64,000 bases of DNA, taken from assembly GCA_031549565.1 (NCBI GenBank), contig JAVBPO010000041.1, positions 123,264 to 187,263 on the forward strand, given 5' to 3'. The stretch is from JAVBSX01 sp031549565. GTDB taxonomy: Bacteria > Planctomycetota > Planctomycetia > Pirellulales > Thermoguttaceae. The notes under the pieces were generated by a model, which was not told where the DNA came from, ran no database searches, and worked only from the letters and a program-made list of their open reading frames with translations. Both the position numbers and the translations under genes were made by a program. Positions 6,999-16,443 of the stretch are shown piece after piece. How positions within the stretch are numbered: position 1 is the stretch's first letter; every line of letters starts with the position of its first letter.

Positions 6999-7398
6999 AT
7001 ATCCCCCAACATCCCGGGGATTCTTTCAGTTCGACGGTGATTCGGTGGTCCGCCGACAAGTCGAGTTTTCGACGAAGCTGGTCGGCAATGTACCGGGCCA
7101 GGAGCTCCGCTGTCGTATTCTTTATCGGCAAAATAAGCGGACTTGCGCAATCGTTTCGGAAAGAAAGCTCATCTTGCGAAAGAAGAGTCTTTTTTTCGAG
7201 GAAAACGAGAATTTCTCTTAAAGATTTTTCAACGGCATGAAAATCAACGAGGTAACCCGCCGCATTGAGCGGCCCGGAAATCGCGACCACGACCCGAAAA
7301 GTATGCTCGTGAAGCGTCTCCAACTCGTCGGTTGCGAATCGAATTCCATGCGAAGCGGTAAATGTGAGATCGGGTGAATTAAGCCGAATGGAGAACAC
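6988..7398 (-). CDS. 6-pyruvoyl-tetrahydropterin synthase/QueD-family protein
   Basis: This 136-residue T-fold protein keeps the zinc ligands expected of the family: TASH (H17) and LHEHTF (H30, H32, replacing the usual HGH). It also has GYLVDFHAVEKSL at 48-60, the NTTAELLARYI segment, and the pterin-binding glutamate in ELKESP. No cysteine occurs between H17 and H30, where QueD-type enzymes carry the catalytic cysteine. It may therefore be a different PTPS subclass or have changed activity. Family reactions act on 7,8-dihydroneopterin triphosphate in queuosine, folate or biopterin synthesis. The start is GTG 7398. The neighbours give no clue to the pathway. Confidence 0.8.
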   Translation of the reverse strand: MFSIRLNSPDLTFTASHGIRFATDELETLHEHTFRVVVAISGPLNAAGYLVDFHAVEKSLREILVFLEKKTLLSQDELSFRNDCASPLILPIKNTTAELLARYIADQLRRKLDLSADHRITVELKESPGCWGICEF

Positions 7399-7581
7399 AG
7401 GTGATTTAATTATGAATTATGAAATGATGGAGGACTCCAAGCGTTTTACCATAGTGGAGCGGTTAAGTCAAAAAGGCGGGCCTTTGCGTCTTTTGTTCTC
7501 TTGTTCCCTGCTGTCTCTGTCGATATAATGCGTCTTTTGTCGCTTTCACTTCCATCCCTTAATGTGTCGAGGATTTCGTTC

Positions 7582-8901
7582 ATGCAACTCATTCAACCGT
7601 ATCGACCGTTGATCTTGGATCGCGCAGAAACCATCCCGCTGGACGAACTTCGGGCGATCCAGTTCGTCCGACTCCGAGATTGTCTTCGGCGTATTTCCGA
7701 GGTTCCGTTTTATAATCGCAAATTCGCGGAAATGGGCCTCTCGGCGGAATCCATTCGCTCGGTCGAAGATATCGCCAAGCTGCCGTTCACGACCAAAGCG
7801 GATCTGCGGGACGGTTATCCGCTCGATTTTCTCGCGGTTCCCCGGGATCAGGTTTTACGGTATCACGGCTCGTCCGGGACGACCGGCAAACCGACCATGG
7901 TCGGATACACGGCCGGCGACCTCGAGTTGTGGAGTCGGATGTGCGCCCGATTTCTCTGCGCCGGCGGACTGAAGCCGGAGCACACGGTTCAAATCGCGTT
8001 CGGGTACGGCCTTTTCACCGGCGGGTTCGGACTCCATTACGGCGTCGAACGGATCGGCGCGGCGATTATTCCGGCAGCGTCCGGCAACACGAAACGACAA
8101 ATCATGCTCCTTCAGGACATGGAAGCCGATCTGCTCGTCTGTACGCCCAGTTACGCGTTGACCATTGCCGAAGCGGTTAAAGCGGAAGGAATCGATCCGA
8201 AAGACGTTCATTTGAGCATGGCCCAACTCGGCGGCGAACCGTGGACGGAACAGATGCGGGAACAGATCGAACAGGCGCTCGACCTCAAGGCGTACAACAA
8301 TTACGGACTGAGCGAAGTGATCGGGCCGGGCGTGACGGGGGAGTGTCATTACCAGAACGGCATGCATATCCAAGAGGATCATTTCCTGTTCGAGTGCGTC
8401 GATCCGGATACGCTCAAACCGGTTCCCGACGGTTCGCCGGGAGAACTGGTGATCACGTCGTTTGCCCGGGAAGCGATGCCGGTCCTCCGCTATCGGACCC
8501 GGGACATCGCGTGCATTATCAACGAGCCGTGTCCGTGCGGTCGAACGACCCGACGGATGAGCCGCGTGATCGGTCGGACCGACGATATGCTCATCATTCG
8601 CGGTGTCAACGTCTTTCCGTCGCAGGTCGAAGAAGCGCTGCTCGCCGTCGAAGGAGCCGCCCCGCACTACCAGATCGAGGTATCGCGACCGAAAACGCTC
8701 GACGAAATCACGGTCAAGGTTGAAGTCCTGCCGGAGCTGTTCTCCGACAAACTCGCCGACATGACGCACCTGAAAGATCGAATCGTCCACGCAATCGCCC
8801 AGATTACCGGCCTGCACATGCAAGTTGAACTCCTCCCCCCGAAAAGCCTGCAACGCTTCGAAGGAAAAGCCCAACGCGTCGTCGATCTACGGAAAATGTG
8901 A
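7582..8901 (+). CDS. Phenylacetate-CoA ligase family protein (PaaK-like)
   Basis: This 439-residue adenylate-forming enzyme has the AMP-binding loop YHGSSGTTGKPT at 94-105. Further motifs are YNNYGLSEVIGPG in the middle, YRTRDIA before the hinge, and a C-terminal domain with GRTDDMLIIRGVNVFPSQVE. This matches the short PaaK type rather than the long acyl-CoA synthetases. It activates an aryl carboxylate with ATP and CoA; phenylacetate is the family default but not proven. No other paa gene is near. ATG 7582 is preferred over the open frame back to 7501 because it starts the conserved region. Confidence 0.9.
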   Translation: MQLIQPYRPLILDRAETIPLDELRAIQFVRLRDCLRRISEVPFYNRKFAEMGLSAESIRSVEDIAKLPFTTKADLRDGYPLDFLAVPRDQVLRYHGSSGTTGKPTMVGYTAGDLELWSRMCARFLCAGGLKPEHTVQIAFGYGLFTGGFGLHYGVERIGAAIIPAASGNTKRQIMLLQDMEADLLVCTPSYALTIAEAVKAEGIDPKDVHLSMAQLGGEPWTEQMREQIEQALDLKAYNNYGLSEVIGPGVTGECHYQNGMHIQEDHFLFECVDPDTLKPVPDGSPGELVITSFAREAMPVLRYRTRDIACIINEPCPCGRTTRRMSRVIGRTDDMLIIRGVNVFPSQVEEALLAVEGAAPHYQIEVSRPKTLDEITVKVEVLPELFSDKLADMTHLKDRIVHAIAQITGLHMQVELLPPKSLQRFEGKAQRVVDLRKM

Positions 8902-9493
8902 TGGAGAGAGAGAAGACAAGGAACAGAGGACCACGGACAAAAAAAATTGCTCTTGACTGCAAGGGCAATTGTTGGAATTGGTTTTATCGTTCCGAACGTA
9001 ATCGACGGTATTCATCTTCACTGCGGAAGTCGTCTTTTGTAACATCTCCTCGAAAAGGGAGTTGCAATTTTTACCGGGCAAGTTCACTTTAAAAACCGGT
9101 TTCTTGAGGATTTCTCGGCGACGTTACGGAAAGACAGGTTTTCCCCATTTTCGTCGAAGAATTTCCCGAAAAATTCGTTGCGGGAAAAAATGATAAACCC
9201 CACCGAATATTCCACAAGGTCAAGGGTTAAGTCGAAACGCCTCGCGAAATAATTTCGGTACGGCACAAGGATTGTTTGACAACTCACGGAGGTTCGATAC
9301 AATCTGGGCACTTCGGGAAACGACCTCGTTCTTCCGAAGCAAACTAGCGGCAAAGGCCGTAAATGATAGGTTCGCAACTCATTTATCATTCACAAAAATC
9401 GGTCGCAAGTTTACGTTCTTAAGCAGGATTGTTTGCCTTAACTCTCCGCTCCTTTTCCCCCCCACCTCCCTCTGTTCACGGATTCGTTCGACC
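8902..9493. other. 592-bp gene-free region upstream of dnaA
   Basis: No convincing coding frame is present. A hairpin with 11-bp arms and one mismatch at 8945-8970 is followed, when read on the minus strand, by a run of T. It would act as a terminator for a minus-strand transcript. I see no cluster of TTATCCACA boxes, so an origin is not supported. The dnaA frame is open back to 9272, but that part is not like DnaA. Confidence 0.5.
8938..8970 (-). terminator. Rho-independent terminator on the minus strand
   Basis: On the minus strand the arms AATTGCCCTTGC and AAGAGCAATT pair with one mismatch and are followed directly by seven T. No protein-coding gene on that strand ends here, which raises the possibility of a small RNA from the dnaA upstream region. 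Confidence 0.5.
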
Positions 9494-10987
9494 ATGCATG
9501 AAGCTTCGAAAAAGCTCAGGGACTCGAAAACTTCTTCGCATCCGGTTTCCCAAACCCGAGTGTCCGCTAAAAGCCCTGAACGAGAAAAAAGGAAGCGGGA
9601 AATCAATTATCATCAATTTCCTTCCCTATTCCCGAAAGAGGATTTCGACGCCTCCGTCGATACCAATTCCACCTTGAAAGAATCTTCGGCGATTCACTCC
9701 GAAATCCAACCCCGGCTGTTCGAAACGTCGCTGATCGCGCCCCACCAAGCTTTGGAGTTCGCGGACGGGAACGGAAATCGTTCCGTCGTTCCGGCCCTCC
9801 AAACTGTTTCGTCGGATTCACTTTTCGCTTCGATTGTCCAGCGGTTCGAATCCCCGTGCTCCGACCGGGTGCCAACCGGCAATACAAGGCTCGTTCCTCC
9901 AGGAAACATGGTTCCCTGCAGCCGTGAATCGTCGGTCGCGGGAGCGGGAATTCGCAAATTCGCTTCTTTTACGACATTCGTCGAAGGCCCCTCGAACCGG
10001 CTTGCCGTAACTGCGGCTCAACTGGCGGTCCAATTCCCGGGAAGGATGAATCCGGTTTACATTTCCGGCAGTACCAGCCTTGGTAAAACTCATCTCTTGG
10101 AAGGAATCTATTCCGAATCCCGAAAACACAAAGGGCGTAAGCCGGTCATGTTCATGTCCGCCGAACAGTTCACGACCGCTTTTATCGAGAGCCTCACGAA
10201 ACAGGGCGTCCCGAGTTTCCGCAACAAGTTTCGGGGAATCTCGACTTTGTTGATCGACGATCTTCACTTTTTCAGCGGAAAAGCGTCCACACAAACGGAA
10301 CTGTTACGCACGATCGACACGCTGAGGAACCAAGGTGTCCAGTTGGTCATCACAGGCGATAAGCCGCTGAAGGCACTGACCGGAATCCGTCCGGAACTTC
10401 TTTCCCGCTTGGAAGCCGGGATGGTTTGCGAAATCCAGCCCCCGGACAAAGAGATGCTCTACACGATCTTCCGGCAAATGATCGCCCAGCGCGGAATCCC
10501 GCTGTCCGAAGAGGTCAGTCGCTTTGTCGTGTCCCGTTTGAACACTCACGCCCGGCAGCTTTCCGGGGCTCTTAATCGGCTCCACACGACTTTCCTCGCG
10601 ACGGAGAAACCGATTACCGTCGCGACGGCCGAAGACGTCCTCGACGACTTGATTCGCTGCAACCGCAAAACGGTCCGTCTTGCCGACATTGATCGAGTCG
10701 TTTGCGAGACGTTCGGGATCGGCAACCAGTCGCTGCAATCGAAGTCCCGTGCGAAACAGGTCGCTTATCCCCGGATGTTGGCGATGTGGTTGGCGAGAAA
10801 GTATACCCGCAGCGCTCTTTCGGAAATTGGGAAATACTTCGGGGACCGGGCCCATAGCACGGTCGTGTCCGCTCAGAAAAAGGTCGAAAGCTGGATCAAC
10901 GACAACACGGAAATCGACTGTTTCGACCAACAGTGTGAGATTACCGACATTCTTCAAAAAGTCGAAAGGCTTCTCCAAGCGGGGTAG
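9494..10987 (+). CDS. dnaA: Chromosomal replication initiator DnaA (planctomycete type)
   Basis: This 497-residue protein has a Ser/Thr-rich N-terminal region of about 155 residues with no recognisable domain I. The AAA+ domain begins FASFTTFVEGPSNRLA, with Walker A GSTSLGKT at 192-199 and Walker B LLIDDLHF at 252-259. Domain IV holds the DnaA signature (LSEIGKYFGDRAHSTVVSAQ, about 445-465), preceded by PRMLAMWLARKYTRSALSEI. It would bind DnaA boxes and open the origin. ATG 9494 is the first ATG of the frame that precedes the homologous part; no Shine-Dalgarno is visible. There is no dnaN, recF or gyrB neighbour, so this may be an isolated locus, as often seen in planctomycetes. Confidence 0.9.
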   Translation: MHEASKKLRDSKTSSHPVSQTRVSAKSPEREKRKREINYHQFPSLFPKEDFDASVDTNSTLKESSAIHSEIQPRLFETSLIAPHQALEFADGNGNRSVVPALQTVSSDSLFASIVQRFESPCSDRVPTGNTRLVPPGNMVPCSRESSVAGAGIRKFASFTTFVEGPSNRLAVTAAQLAVQFPGRMNPVYISGSTSLGKTHLLEGIYSESRKHKGRKPVMFMSAEQFTTAFIESLTKQGVPSFRNKFRGISTLLIDDLHFFSGKASTQTELLRTIDTLRNQGVQLVITGDKPLKALTGIRPELLSRLEAGMVCEIQPPDKEMLYTIFRQMIAQRGIPLSEEVSRFVVSRLNTHARQLSGALNRLHTTFLATEKPITVATAEDVLDDLIRCNRKTVRLADIDRVVCETFGIGNQSLQSKSRAKQVAYPRMLAMWLARKYTRSALSEIGKYFGDRAHSTVVSAQKKVESWINDNTEIDCFDQQCEITDILQKVERLLQAG

Positions 10988-11025
10988 GGTAGGTGATAGG
11001 TGAAAAGTGATAGGTGATATTTGAT
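10985..11025 (+). repeat. Heptad array after dnaA
   Basis: Degenerate TAGGTGA units begin at the dnaA stop codon. A 17-bp direct repeat of pyrimidine-rich sequence (CTTTTCCCCTTCCACC) lies further on, at about 11159-11192, just before the next gene. Nothing else is visible in the gap. Confidence 0.65.
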
Positions 11026-11200
11026 TTATCGCCGAATATACACTACTTCAAATTACCAATAATAATCGTTATCTTACGCCTTGACGGCAATAGAGGTTCC
11101 CATTTCCGTTCCACGGTATAGAATAGGAAGAGTTGTTCGAAAAGGAATTCGCTGTTTCCCTTTTCCCCTTCCACCCTTTTCCCCTTCCACCTTTCAAATC

Positions 11201-11455
11201 ATGTCCACTCCCAAAATCATTCTCGGCGTTAATGTTACCAGTTTTGCGAAGAACTCCGGTGAAGTTCAACAGGTATTTTGTGAATTCGGTTGCAGCATCC
11301 GAACCCGGCTCGGACTTCACGACGTTGCCGAGGGAGTTTGTGCTCCGAACGGCTTGATTCTCGTCGAATTCATCGGCGGTGCCGAAAAGGCTGCTGAAAT
11401 GACCAAAAAACTCACGGCCCTGCCCGGCATCGAAGTGAAGCAGATGGTGTTTTAA
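11201..11455 (+). CDS. Small ACT-like protein
   Basis: This 84-residue protein resembles small ACT-fold proteins of the TM1266 type, annotated as iron-only hydrogenase system regulators. It has a beta strand (KIILGVNVTS), a helix (EVQQVFCEFGCSI), RLGLHD, then GLILVEFIGG and a final helix and strand (LTALPGIEVKQMVF). These may bind a small ligand or regulate enzymes. No hydrogenase gene is in the window, so the role is unknown. The frame extends upstream to 11081, but that part is a pyrimidine-rich repeat region and ATG 11201 starts the folded domain. Confidence 0.7.
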   Translation: MSTPKIILGVNVTSFAKNSGEVQQVFCEFGCSIRTRLGLHDVAEGVCAPNGLILVEFIGGAEKAAEMTKKLTALPGIEVKQMVF

Positions 11456-11459
11456 ATTC

Positions 11460-11640
11460 ACCGTGCCGAAAAAAAGAGCCGGGGATGAAGCATAACCCGG
11501 GAGCCCCGGTAGGCGGCAGGAGCTTCCGCTCCGGTAAGTCAGCCGCGAGATGGTCGTTTCACTCCCGATCTCGCTAACATTGTCAAAAAATTCACAATCT
11601 TTTACAGTAATTGTATAGCGCAATCCCCGGGCAGAGGGCA
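11460..11640. repeat. Cluster of hairpins between ACT-like and TPR genes
   Basis: The gap holds several GC-rich stem-loops: CCGGG/CCCGG near 11487, GGAGC/GCTCC near 11518 and GCGAGAT/ATCTCGC at about 11545-11576. Two short segments (AGAGCCGGGGATGAAGC near 11475 and GCGCAATCCCCGGGC near 11618) are both inverse matches to parts of the hairpin at 16396-16436. They are therefore fragments of a dispersed repeat family. Confidence 0.6.
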
Positions 11641-11745
11641 GAAGGTTCGCACGCGTTTTGCTTGACGATTCGCCGAAACCGTGGTAGATTGCAGGAGTTC
11701 GATTGTCGGTTCTTTCCGTCTTTTTGACTTTGTGAGCGTCTTTCC

Positions 11746-13101
11746 ATGCAGTCCATGTTCGACGAAAGCGACATTCTCCGTCGGGGATTGGAGCTGATGA
11801 AAAAAAAGGAGTTCGATCAGGCGGTCGAAACATTCGATAAAATCATTGCGATCAACCCGCACTTTACCGAAGCGTATTTTTGCCGAGGTAATGCGCTGGA
11901 GGCTGCCGGGAAGTACGATTTGGCGCTGGACAGCTATTCCAGCGTCTTGAAGTACAATCCGAAGGAACCGACCGTCTATTTCAACCGCGGCTGCGTCTAC
12001 CGGAAAAAAAACGAGTCCGCCAAAGCGATCGCGGAGTACGACAAAGCGGTCGAACTGAACCCGAACTACGCGAAAGCATTCTACAACCGCGGTTTGGTCC
12101 AATTTTCCAGCGGCAATACCGACAAAGCGCTCTCGGATTACGGCAAGGCGATTAAATTCGATCCGAAGGATCCCGATCCGTACGTCGCGCTCGGCTTGGT
12201 CCACATCGTGAAAAACGAGCCGGACAAGGCGATCGAGCAGTACGATAAGGCGATCGAGGTCGATGCGAATCATGTCAAAGCTCACGGCAATCGCGGCAAT
12301 GCGCTGGAACAAACCGGCAAACTCGACGAAGCGCTCGGCGAGTATTCCAAAGTGATTGAGCTATGTCCCAAGGATTATAAAGCGTACATGAATCGCGGGT
12401 ACGTCTATTTCCAGCAGGAGAAGCTGGAACCGGCTTTGGCCGATTATACCCGGGCGATCGAGCTGAATCCGAAATACGCCAAAGCGTACACCTGTCGGGG
12501 AAGCGTTTACACGAAGCTGAAAAACGCGAGAAAAGCGCTCGAAGATTACGAGGAATCAATCCGGCTCGCCCCGAAAAACGCCGAAACTTACGTCAGTCGC
12601 GGCCAATCGAAGAATGCGCTCGGCGATCGGATCGGGGCGATCGAGGATTTCAACGAAGCGATCAAACTGGAACCGAACAATACGTCCGCCTGGTTCAATC
12701 TCGGTTCGGTCCACGGCAAACTCGGGAACGTCGAGGAATCGATCAACGATTATTCCGAAGTGATTCGCCGAACGCCCAATAATGCACCCGCGTACTGTTA
12801 TCGTGGTGTCGCGTACACACGGTTGGGCAACCTGGACGAAGCGTTGGCCGATTACGACAAGTCGATTCAGATCGATCCGAACTATGCGACCGCGTACTTC
12901 AACCGCGGTCTCGTTTACCGCATTCAAGGGCAATTCAAGCAGGCGATCACGAATTTCACGCAGGCGATCAAGCTCAATCCGACCTACGTTCCCGCCTACA
13001 AAAATCGGGCCGTCACGCTGAACATGATCGGCGACAAAGAAAACGCCGAAAAAGACTTGCAAACGGTCGACAAAATCGTCCGGGAAAGCATGAAACAATG
13101 A
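11746..13101 (+). CDS. Tetratricopeptide-repeat protein
   Basis: This 451-residue protein consists almost entirely of about 13 TPR units of 34 residues (pattern A-Y-x-N-R-G ... A-I-x-D-Y-x-K-A-I-x-L-x-P). There is no signal peptide or membrane segment, so it is probably a cytoplasmic scaffold. Regular units such as AKAFYNRGLVQFSSGNTDKA recur with little variation, suggesting recent duplication. The gene ends four bases before the next ATG (13106) and 16 before the favoured one (13118), so the two genes likely form an operon. Confidence 0.9.
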   Translation: MQSMFDESDILRRGLELMKKKEFDQAVETFDKIIAINPHFTEAYFCRGNALEAAGKYDLALDSYSSVLKYNPKEPTVYFNRGCVYRKKNESAKAIAEYDKAVELNPNYAKAFYNRGLVQFSSGNTDKALSDYGKAIKFDPKDPDPYVALGLVHIVKNEPDKAIEQYDKAIEVDANHVKAHGNRGNALEQTGKLDEALGEYSKVIELCPKDYKAYMNRGYVYFQQEKLEPALADYTRAIELNPKYAKAYTCRGSVYTKLKNARKALEDYEESIRLAPKNAETYVSRGQSKNALGDRIGAIEDFNEAIKLEPNNTSAWFNLGSVHGKLGNVEESINDYSEVIRRTPNNAPAYCYRGVAYTRLGNLDEALADYDKSIQIDPNYATAYFNRGLVYRIQGQFKQAITNFTQAIKLNPTYVPAYKNRAVTLNMIGDKENAEKDLQTVDKIVRESMKQ

Positions 13102-13117
13102 CGAAATGGAGGGCGGT

Positions 13118-16100
13118 ATGAGATACCTTCTTTTCTTCTACGTGATTCTTATCACTTCCCCGGTTTTCGCGGAGGAACAGTGGGAGTCGATGTTGCAGGG
13201 ATTATTGCAACGGCAATACTATGATGTCGCGATCGATTACCTGGAAAGTCTTGGAAACTCTCCGAAGTGCCCGACCAAACTGAAAGATCAAGTCGATTTG
13301 CAGATCGCGAGGATTCATCTCGAGGCCCTTTCGCAAGGAAAAGCTCCGCTCGGAGCGGAAGTGCACCTCGCTCAGGCGAAAAACGCTTTGACGCGATTTG
13401 TGCAACAGTATCCCGACCACGCGGAAGCGTATCTTGCAAACCGGAATCTTGGAAAGCTGTTTCTCGAAGAACTGCGTATGCTCAACGCCCGGATTCACGC
13501 GACCGGAACGACCGAAGCGCAAAAGGAGAATTTACGCAATCAGGCCGAAGCGAAGTACGTCGAAGCGGAATCCGCGTTCCAACGGGCGGAGCAAATCGCT
13601 TATGAGACCGCGAAAAAACTCCGGGACGATCCGCTGACGAAAACCGATCCGGCCAGAACGGTCCGACGTGACGCCGCTTACATGCAGGTCTTGGAATCAC
13701 GCGTCCAGTTGGCCGCACTTCCCCGGGATCGGGCGAAAATTTATGATTCCCGAAGCGCCGAGTATCGGCAATTCCTGGAAGAAGCCGCCCTGAAGTGCGG
13801 GGAAGTCGCCCAAAAATACGCGAACTATACCGGTTCGCTCGACGCGAAATTGATGGAAGCGAAATCGTTCTTCGAGCTGGGGAATTATCGTCAAGCGCGA
13901 ACGCTGGTCAAGGAATTGAACGTCCTCAACAGTACGACGCCGCAGTTCCGCGCGATCCTCGCCGAAGCGCTTCCGCTGATGCTCGAATTGAATCTGAAGC
14001 AGCCGACGCCGGAAAACCTCGCCGACTCGCTCGAACGTATCCGACGCTGGACCGAATCGACCACTCCCTCGACCCGAAACGAGGCGTTTTACGCGAAAAC
14101 AAACCTGCTCGCCGGCGCAACGTATTTGAAACTCGCGCAGGAAGAGAAAAACGCCGACTCGAAAAACGCGAGGGAGTATCACGCGCAGTCGATCAAATTC
14201 CTCAGTTCCGTTTCCGTGGAATCACCGGAATCGAAAGAAGCCTTGAAGCTTCTCGCTCCGCTCGGCGGAACGATCGCCGACACCGCGGGCGAGCCGGACG
14301 AAACCGGGGCGGAAATTCCGGAAACGTTTACCGACGCGAAACTACAGGCGGAACGAAAATACCAAGAATTCCTCTTAGCTCAGCGAATCTTCCTCGAAGC
14401 GAGTGAATTCCGTGAAAAAACGAAACAAAAAGCGTTTCGCGACCGACTGGCCGAACAGGCGATCCGGCTTTTCCGAACCGCGTTGGGATTCGACGACGCC
14501 CGGGAAAAAGTCGACGCCGATCAGCGCAACGCGATTCGATTGAAACTGGCGACCGTCTATTGGTCGCTCGACCGGTGGGAAGAAGTGATCGTGATCGGCG
14601 ATTATCTCATGACGCATTACGCCGCGACGTCTTTCGGACCGCAAGGGGCCGACCTGTCGATCAAAGCGGCACGGCGGATGTTTCTCGACGAAAAAGCGAT
14701 TTCCGAAAAAACACAGACGCCCCAGGACCCGGCGATGCTGCGGCGGATCGAAAAGACGTATGACACCATCGCGACCCGCTGGGAAGCGTTTCCCGTCGGA
14801 CAGGAAGCCCTATCGCTCCGAATCGAAACGGAACTTGACGCCGGCAGCTTGGAGCAGGCGGAAAAATTCATCGACGCCATCCCCGCCGATTCGGACAAGC
14901 GTGCGACGGCGGAACTTAAACTCGGCGCCGCGATTTGGGCATTGTACGTGAAAAGCGAAGCGGAGAAAAAGCCGGACGCACTCCTGGAGGAATCGCGACT
15001 CCACTTGGACCGCGGATTCGAGGGGAAACGGAAAGAGTTGAAGTCGGGTGCAAAAATCGATTTCACGACCGTTTCCGCTTGCTTGGTCGAAGCGCAAATC
15101 GATCTGATCCGGAAGAATCCCACGGCTGCCCTTACGTTGCTGGACGATCCCGATTTCGGCCCGCTGATGCTGCTTGAACGGGAAAGTATGAAAACCGAAA
15201 CGTCGCCGATCTTCGGTTCGCCCGATTGGAACGGTGCGTTCAAGTCGCAAATCCTTACCGTTGCGCTGCGTGCATCGCTGGACGCCGGGCGGTTCGACCG
15301 GACCGACGGACTGGTTGAAGCCCTCGATTCGCTGTTCGCCGAGGGAACGCCGGAAGACCAGGGCCGATGGATCGAAATCTACGTTGCCCTTGGCAGGCAG
15401 CTTGACGCCCGTTTGCAGGCGTCCCCGTCCGACGAAAATCCGGCCCAGCGGGAACTGGTCCTCAAAACGCTTGAGACACTCCTGGACCGAATCGATTCCC
15501 GGAAAGCGGAGGCGGACGACAAGACGCTTCTTTGGCTCGCGGACACGTATTACCGCTTGGGTGAGAGGCTCGTGGAATCACCGGAAATCGAACCGGTCGC
15601 TCCTTCGGAAAAAGCGTTGGCGTACTTTGAAAAGTCGGAATCGCTCTGCCTCGTCGTCCAGGAAAGAACCGGTCCGGCCGACCCGACGCTGCGGTTCAAA
15701 CTTGCTTTGGCGCTGCGGGGGCAAGGGCGATATGGCGACGCTTACGAGATTTTCGCGGAATTGATTCATGAATCAGAAAACAGGCTCGACGTTCAGGTGG
15801 AAGCGGCGAAAACGCTCCAGCTTTGGGGAGCGGCGGACAGGGGCAATTACATTAAAGCGATCGTCGGGGACGCGAAGAAGCCGGACGGCCAATATGAAAT
15901 CTGGGGTTGGAACGGTATTCTTCGCCGGGTTTCGCCGAGGTTGGAAAAATATAAATCGGAGTATTTCGAGGCGAACTACAACAAAGCGATTTGCCGGATC
16001 CTGCTGGCACAAAAACTGACCGGTTCCGAAGCGAACGCCATGGACGAAGGGGCGAAAAAAGATATCCTCCGCTTACAACAACTCCACCCCGACTTCGGCG

Positions 16101-16156
16101 GCGCCCCGTGGACGTCACGGTTTAGCATTCTGCGGGAAAAGTTGGGATTGCCGTAA
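13118..16156 (+). CDS. Large secreted repeat protein, TPR-like
   Basis: This 1012-residue protein has a signal peptide (MRYLLFFYVILITSPVFA, cleavage before EEQ). Its long helical body has TPR-like pairs (ALTRFVQQYPDHAEAYLANR; EKALAYFEKSESLC near the end) and is rich in Glu, Lys and Ala. I do not recognise a catalytic domain. It is likely a periplasmic scaffold. I chose ATG 13118 rather than 13106 because GGAGGG lies five bases upstream and because it places the signal peptide at the N-terminus. It is coupled to the preceding TPR gene. Confidence 0.75.
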   Translation: MRYLLFFYVILITSPVFAEEQWESMLQGLLQRQYYDVAIDYLESLGNSPKCPTKLKDQVDLQIARIHLEALSQGKAPLGAEVHLAQAKNALTRFVQQYPDHAEAYLANRNLGKLFLEELRMLNARIHATGTTEAQKENLRNQAEAKYVEAESAFQRAEQIAYETAKKLRDDPLTKTDPARTVRRDAAYMQVLESRVQLAALPRDRAKIYDSRSAEYRQFLEEAALKCGEVAQKYANYTGSLDAKLMEAKSFFELGNYRQARTLVKELNVLNSTTPQFRAILAEALPLMLELNLKQPTPENLADSLERIRRWTESTTPSTRNEAFYAKTNLLAGATYLKLAQEEKNADSKNAREYHAQSIKFLSSVSVESPESKEALKLLAPLGGTIADTAGEPDETGAEIPETFTDAKLQAERKYQEFLLAQRIFLEASEFREKTKQKAFRDRLAEQAIRLFRTALGFDDAREKVDADQRNAIRLKLATVYWSLDRWEEVIVIGDYLMTHYAATSFGPQGADLSIKAARRMFLDEKAISEKTQTPQDPAMLRRIEKTYDTIATRWEAFPVGQEALSLRIETELDAGSLEQAEKFIDAIPADSDKRATAELKLGAAIWALYVKSEAEKKPDALLEESRLHLDRGFEGKRKELKSGAKIDFTTVSACLVEAQIDLIRKNPTAALTLLDDPDFGPLMLLERESMKTETSPIFGSPDWNGAFKSQILTVALRASLDAGRFDRTDGLVEALDSLFAEGTPEDQGRWIEIYVALGRQLDARLQASPSDENPAQRELVLKTLETLLDRIDSRKAEADDKTLLWLADTYYRLGERLVESPEIEPVAPSEKALAYFEKSESLCLVVQERTGPADPTLRFKLALALRGQGRYGDAYEIFAELIHESENRLDVQVEAAKTLQLWGAADRGNYIKAIVGDAKKPDGQYEIWGWNGILRRVSPRLEKYKSEYFEANYNKAICRILLAQKLTGSEANAMDEGAKKDILRLQQLHPDFGGAPWTSRFSILREKLGLP

Positions 16157-16443
16157 ACGGCCGCGAACCGGGGGATTGCGCCGGCGATATTGTAAACTGA
16201 ATCGGTTCGATTTTCAAGTATTTTCGCTCCGAAACTGTCCCTCAGTCACTGAGGCTTGGCCAATATGGTAATAAGGTGTTTGAAAGGGGCGTTTGAAGCT
16301 ACTGATGTTGATTTTTCCTCAATAAATAAGGTTTCTGCGATATTGACTGACACAAACAATAAAAAATGTGTGGTACAGCGAGGGGGCATCGAGCCCGCCC
16401 GGGGATTGCGCTTCGCTTCATCCCCGGCTCTTTTTGGGTTCGC
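16157..16443. other. Gap with AT-rich segment and a terminator-like repeat
   Basis: No secure gene is present. Positions 16260-16375 are AT-rich compared with both sides. They translate in one plus frame to a natural-looking peptide (SSINKVSAILTDTNNKKCVV) that then runs into the repeat at 16396, so this may be the remnant of a lost gene. Confidence 0.4.
16396..16437 (+). terminator. Hairpin repeat followed by T run
   Basis: CCGGGGAT and ATCCCCGG pair around a 14-base loop, followed by CTCTTTTT. Parts of this element recur in inverse orientation at 11463-11480 and 11615-11635. In orientation it would end plus-strand transcription running into the cytochrome gene, which is on the minus strand. 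Confidence 0.6.

Noticed and set aside
8902..9493. Replication origin next to dnaA
   Set aside because: No group of DnaA boxes close to TTATCCACA and no distinct AT-rich unwinding block; planctomycete dnaA genes are often away from the origin.
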